This document shows positions 13,795 to 14,086 of a stretch of 14,086 nucleotides of DNA, in pieces; position 1 is the first letter of the stretch; every line of letters begins with the position of its first letter. A model generated the notes under the pieces. It was not told the DNA's origin and did no database searches. It saw only the letters and a program-made list of their open reading frames with translations. The translations under genes and the position numbers were made by a program. The DNA is taken from contig NZ_CAMIHH010000087.1 of assembly GCF_946220915.1 (NCBI RefSeq), positions 1 through 14,086 of the forward strand. The letters are read 5' to 3'. This DNA comes from an uncultured Flavobacterium sp. (GTDB lineage: Bacteria > Bacteroidota > Bacteroidia > Flavobacteriales > Flavobacteriaceae).

Positions 13795-14057
13795 AGTGAG
13801 TCGTTAAGATTATTTTTACCTAAGATCATTTGTCTCACTTCTTCTGAAGAATAAGTTTCAAGAGTGCCATCTTCTAAATGTTTCAAAGCATCATTTATAT
13901 CGGCAATGAATGCTTCATCAGTTACCGGGTCACCATATTTATCGTATCCGATAATATTCTCTTTATCTAAGATATCAGAAATTTTTTGCAGAAGTTTGTC
14001 GTCGGAAAGACTCAATATGCGCTGGGCAACATTTATCTTGAGTTGATTTGATGTCAT
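13791..14057 (-). CDS. Small antitoxin-like protein without a toxin partner
   Basis: The 88-residue product starts MTSNQLKINVAQRILSLSDD and is helical and acidic. An N-terminal helix with a SLSDDKLLQKISDIL segment (about 17-31) is followed by a GYDKYGDPVTDEAFIADINDAL region (36-57) and a SSEEVRQMIL tail (70-79). This plan, ending in a Y-(T/S)-SEEV motif, resembles short Bacteroidota proteins annotated as antitoxins, which usually precede a RelE/ParE-type toxin gene. Here the next gene is instead murF-alr, overlapping by four bases (TTGA). The ATG at 14057 is chosen over the TTG at 14066, which lies close to the promoter. The assignment is by overall resemblance only; a role in regulating or coupling murF-alr is speculative. 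Confidence 0.65.
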   Translation of the reverse strand: MTSNQLKINVAQRILSLSDDKLLQKISDILDKENIIGYDKYGDPVTDEAFIADINDALKHLEDGTLETYSSEEVRQMILGKNNLNDSL

Positions 14058-14073
14058 AATCCGCAAGTTTTAT

Positions 14074-14081
14074 CAAAGATA
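14074..14081 (-). promoter_or_regulatory. -7 box of the antitoxin-like/murF-alr transcript
   Basis: The minus strand reads TATCTTTG, a full match to TAnnTTTG, 16 bases before the ATG at 14057. The -33 region lies beyond the window. It probably drives the antitoxin-like gene, murF-alr and, by read-through, mscL. Confidence 0.55.
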
Positions 14082-14086
14082 ATAAT

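Overview
The window looks like a chromosomal segment of a Bacteroidota bacterium, most likely a flavobacterium. The pointers are a fused MurF-alanine racemase gene, lipoprotein signals followed by S/D-rich linkers, a TonB-dependent receptor with an N-terminal carboxypeptidase-like domain, paired DUF4625-type lipoproteins, and several matches to the Bacteroidota -7 promoter element TAnnTTTG. No rRNA, tRNA, CRISPR array, integrase or transposase gene was seen.

Layout. Positions 193-1816 (+ strand) hold two overlapping envelope genes, a monofunctional peptidoglycan glycosyltransferase (mtgA) and an LpxR-like lipid A 3'-O-deacylase. Converging on them with one base between the stops is a secreted prolyl oligopeptidase (1818-4022, - strand). 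A small DoxX-like membrane protein follows (4183-4557, -). Positions 4682-9331 (- strand) form one coherent accessory locus. Read in transcription order it has a perfect palindromic operator and a -7 box, a small His/CxxC/RGPP protein, a REP-like inverted repeat pair, a TonB-dependent receptor, a second small His/CxxC/RAPP protein whose GTG start shares a base with the receptor stop, a His-rich lipoprotein with two DUF4625-type domains, an intercistronic GC hairpin, a one-domain DUF4625-type lipoprotein, and a strong terminator. I read this as an outer-membrane metal acquisition system (zinc first, copper second); the metal is inferred, not shown.

Positions 9371-9590 carry a frameshifted remnant resembling a small antitoxin. 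Then come asd (lysine, diaminopimelate, threonine and methionine precursor supply), an inverted 25-base repeat, a terminator, mscL (osmotic emergency channel), the murF-alr fusion (D-Ala production and D-Ala-D-Ala addition to the peptidoglycan precursor) and a small antitoxin-like gene that overlaps the TTG start of murF-alr. The right-hand part is therefore mainly cell-wall housekeeping, and the middle part is the variable region.

The most promising points for follow-up are the metal-capture locus with its palindromic operator, the Gly-to-Arg change next to the catalytic serine of the prolyl oligopeptidase, and the lone antitoxin-like gene coupled to murF-alr.
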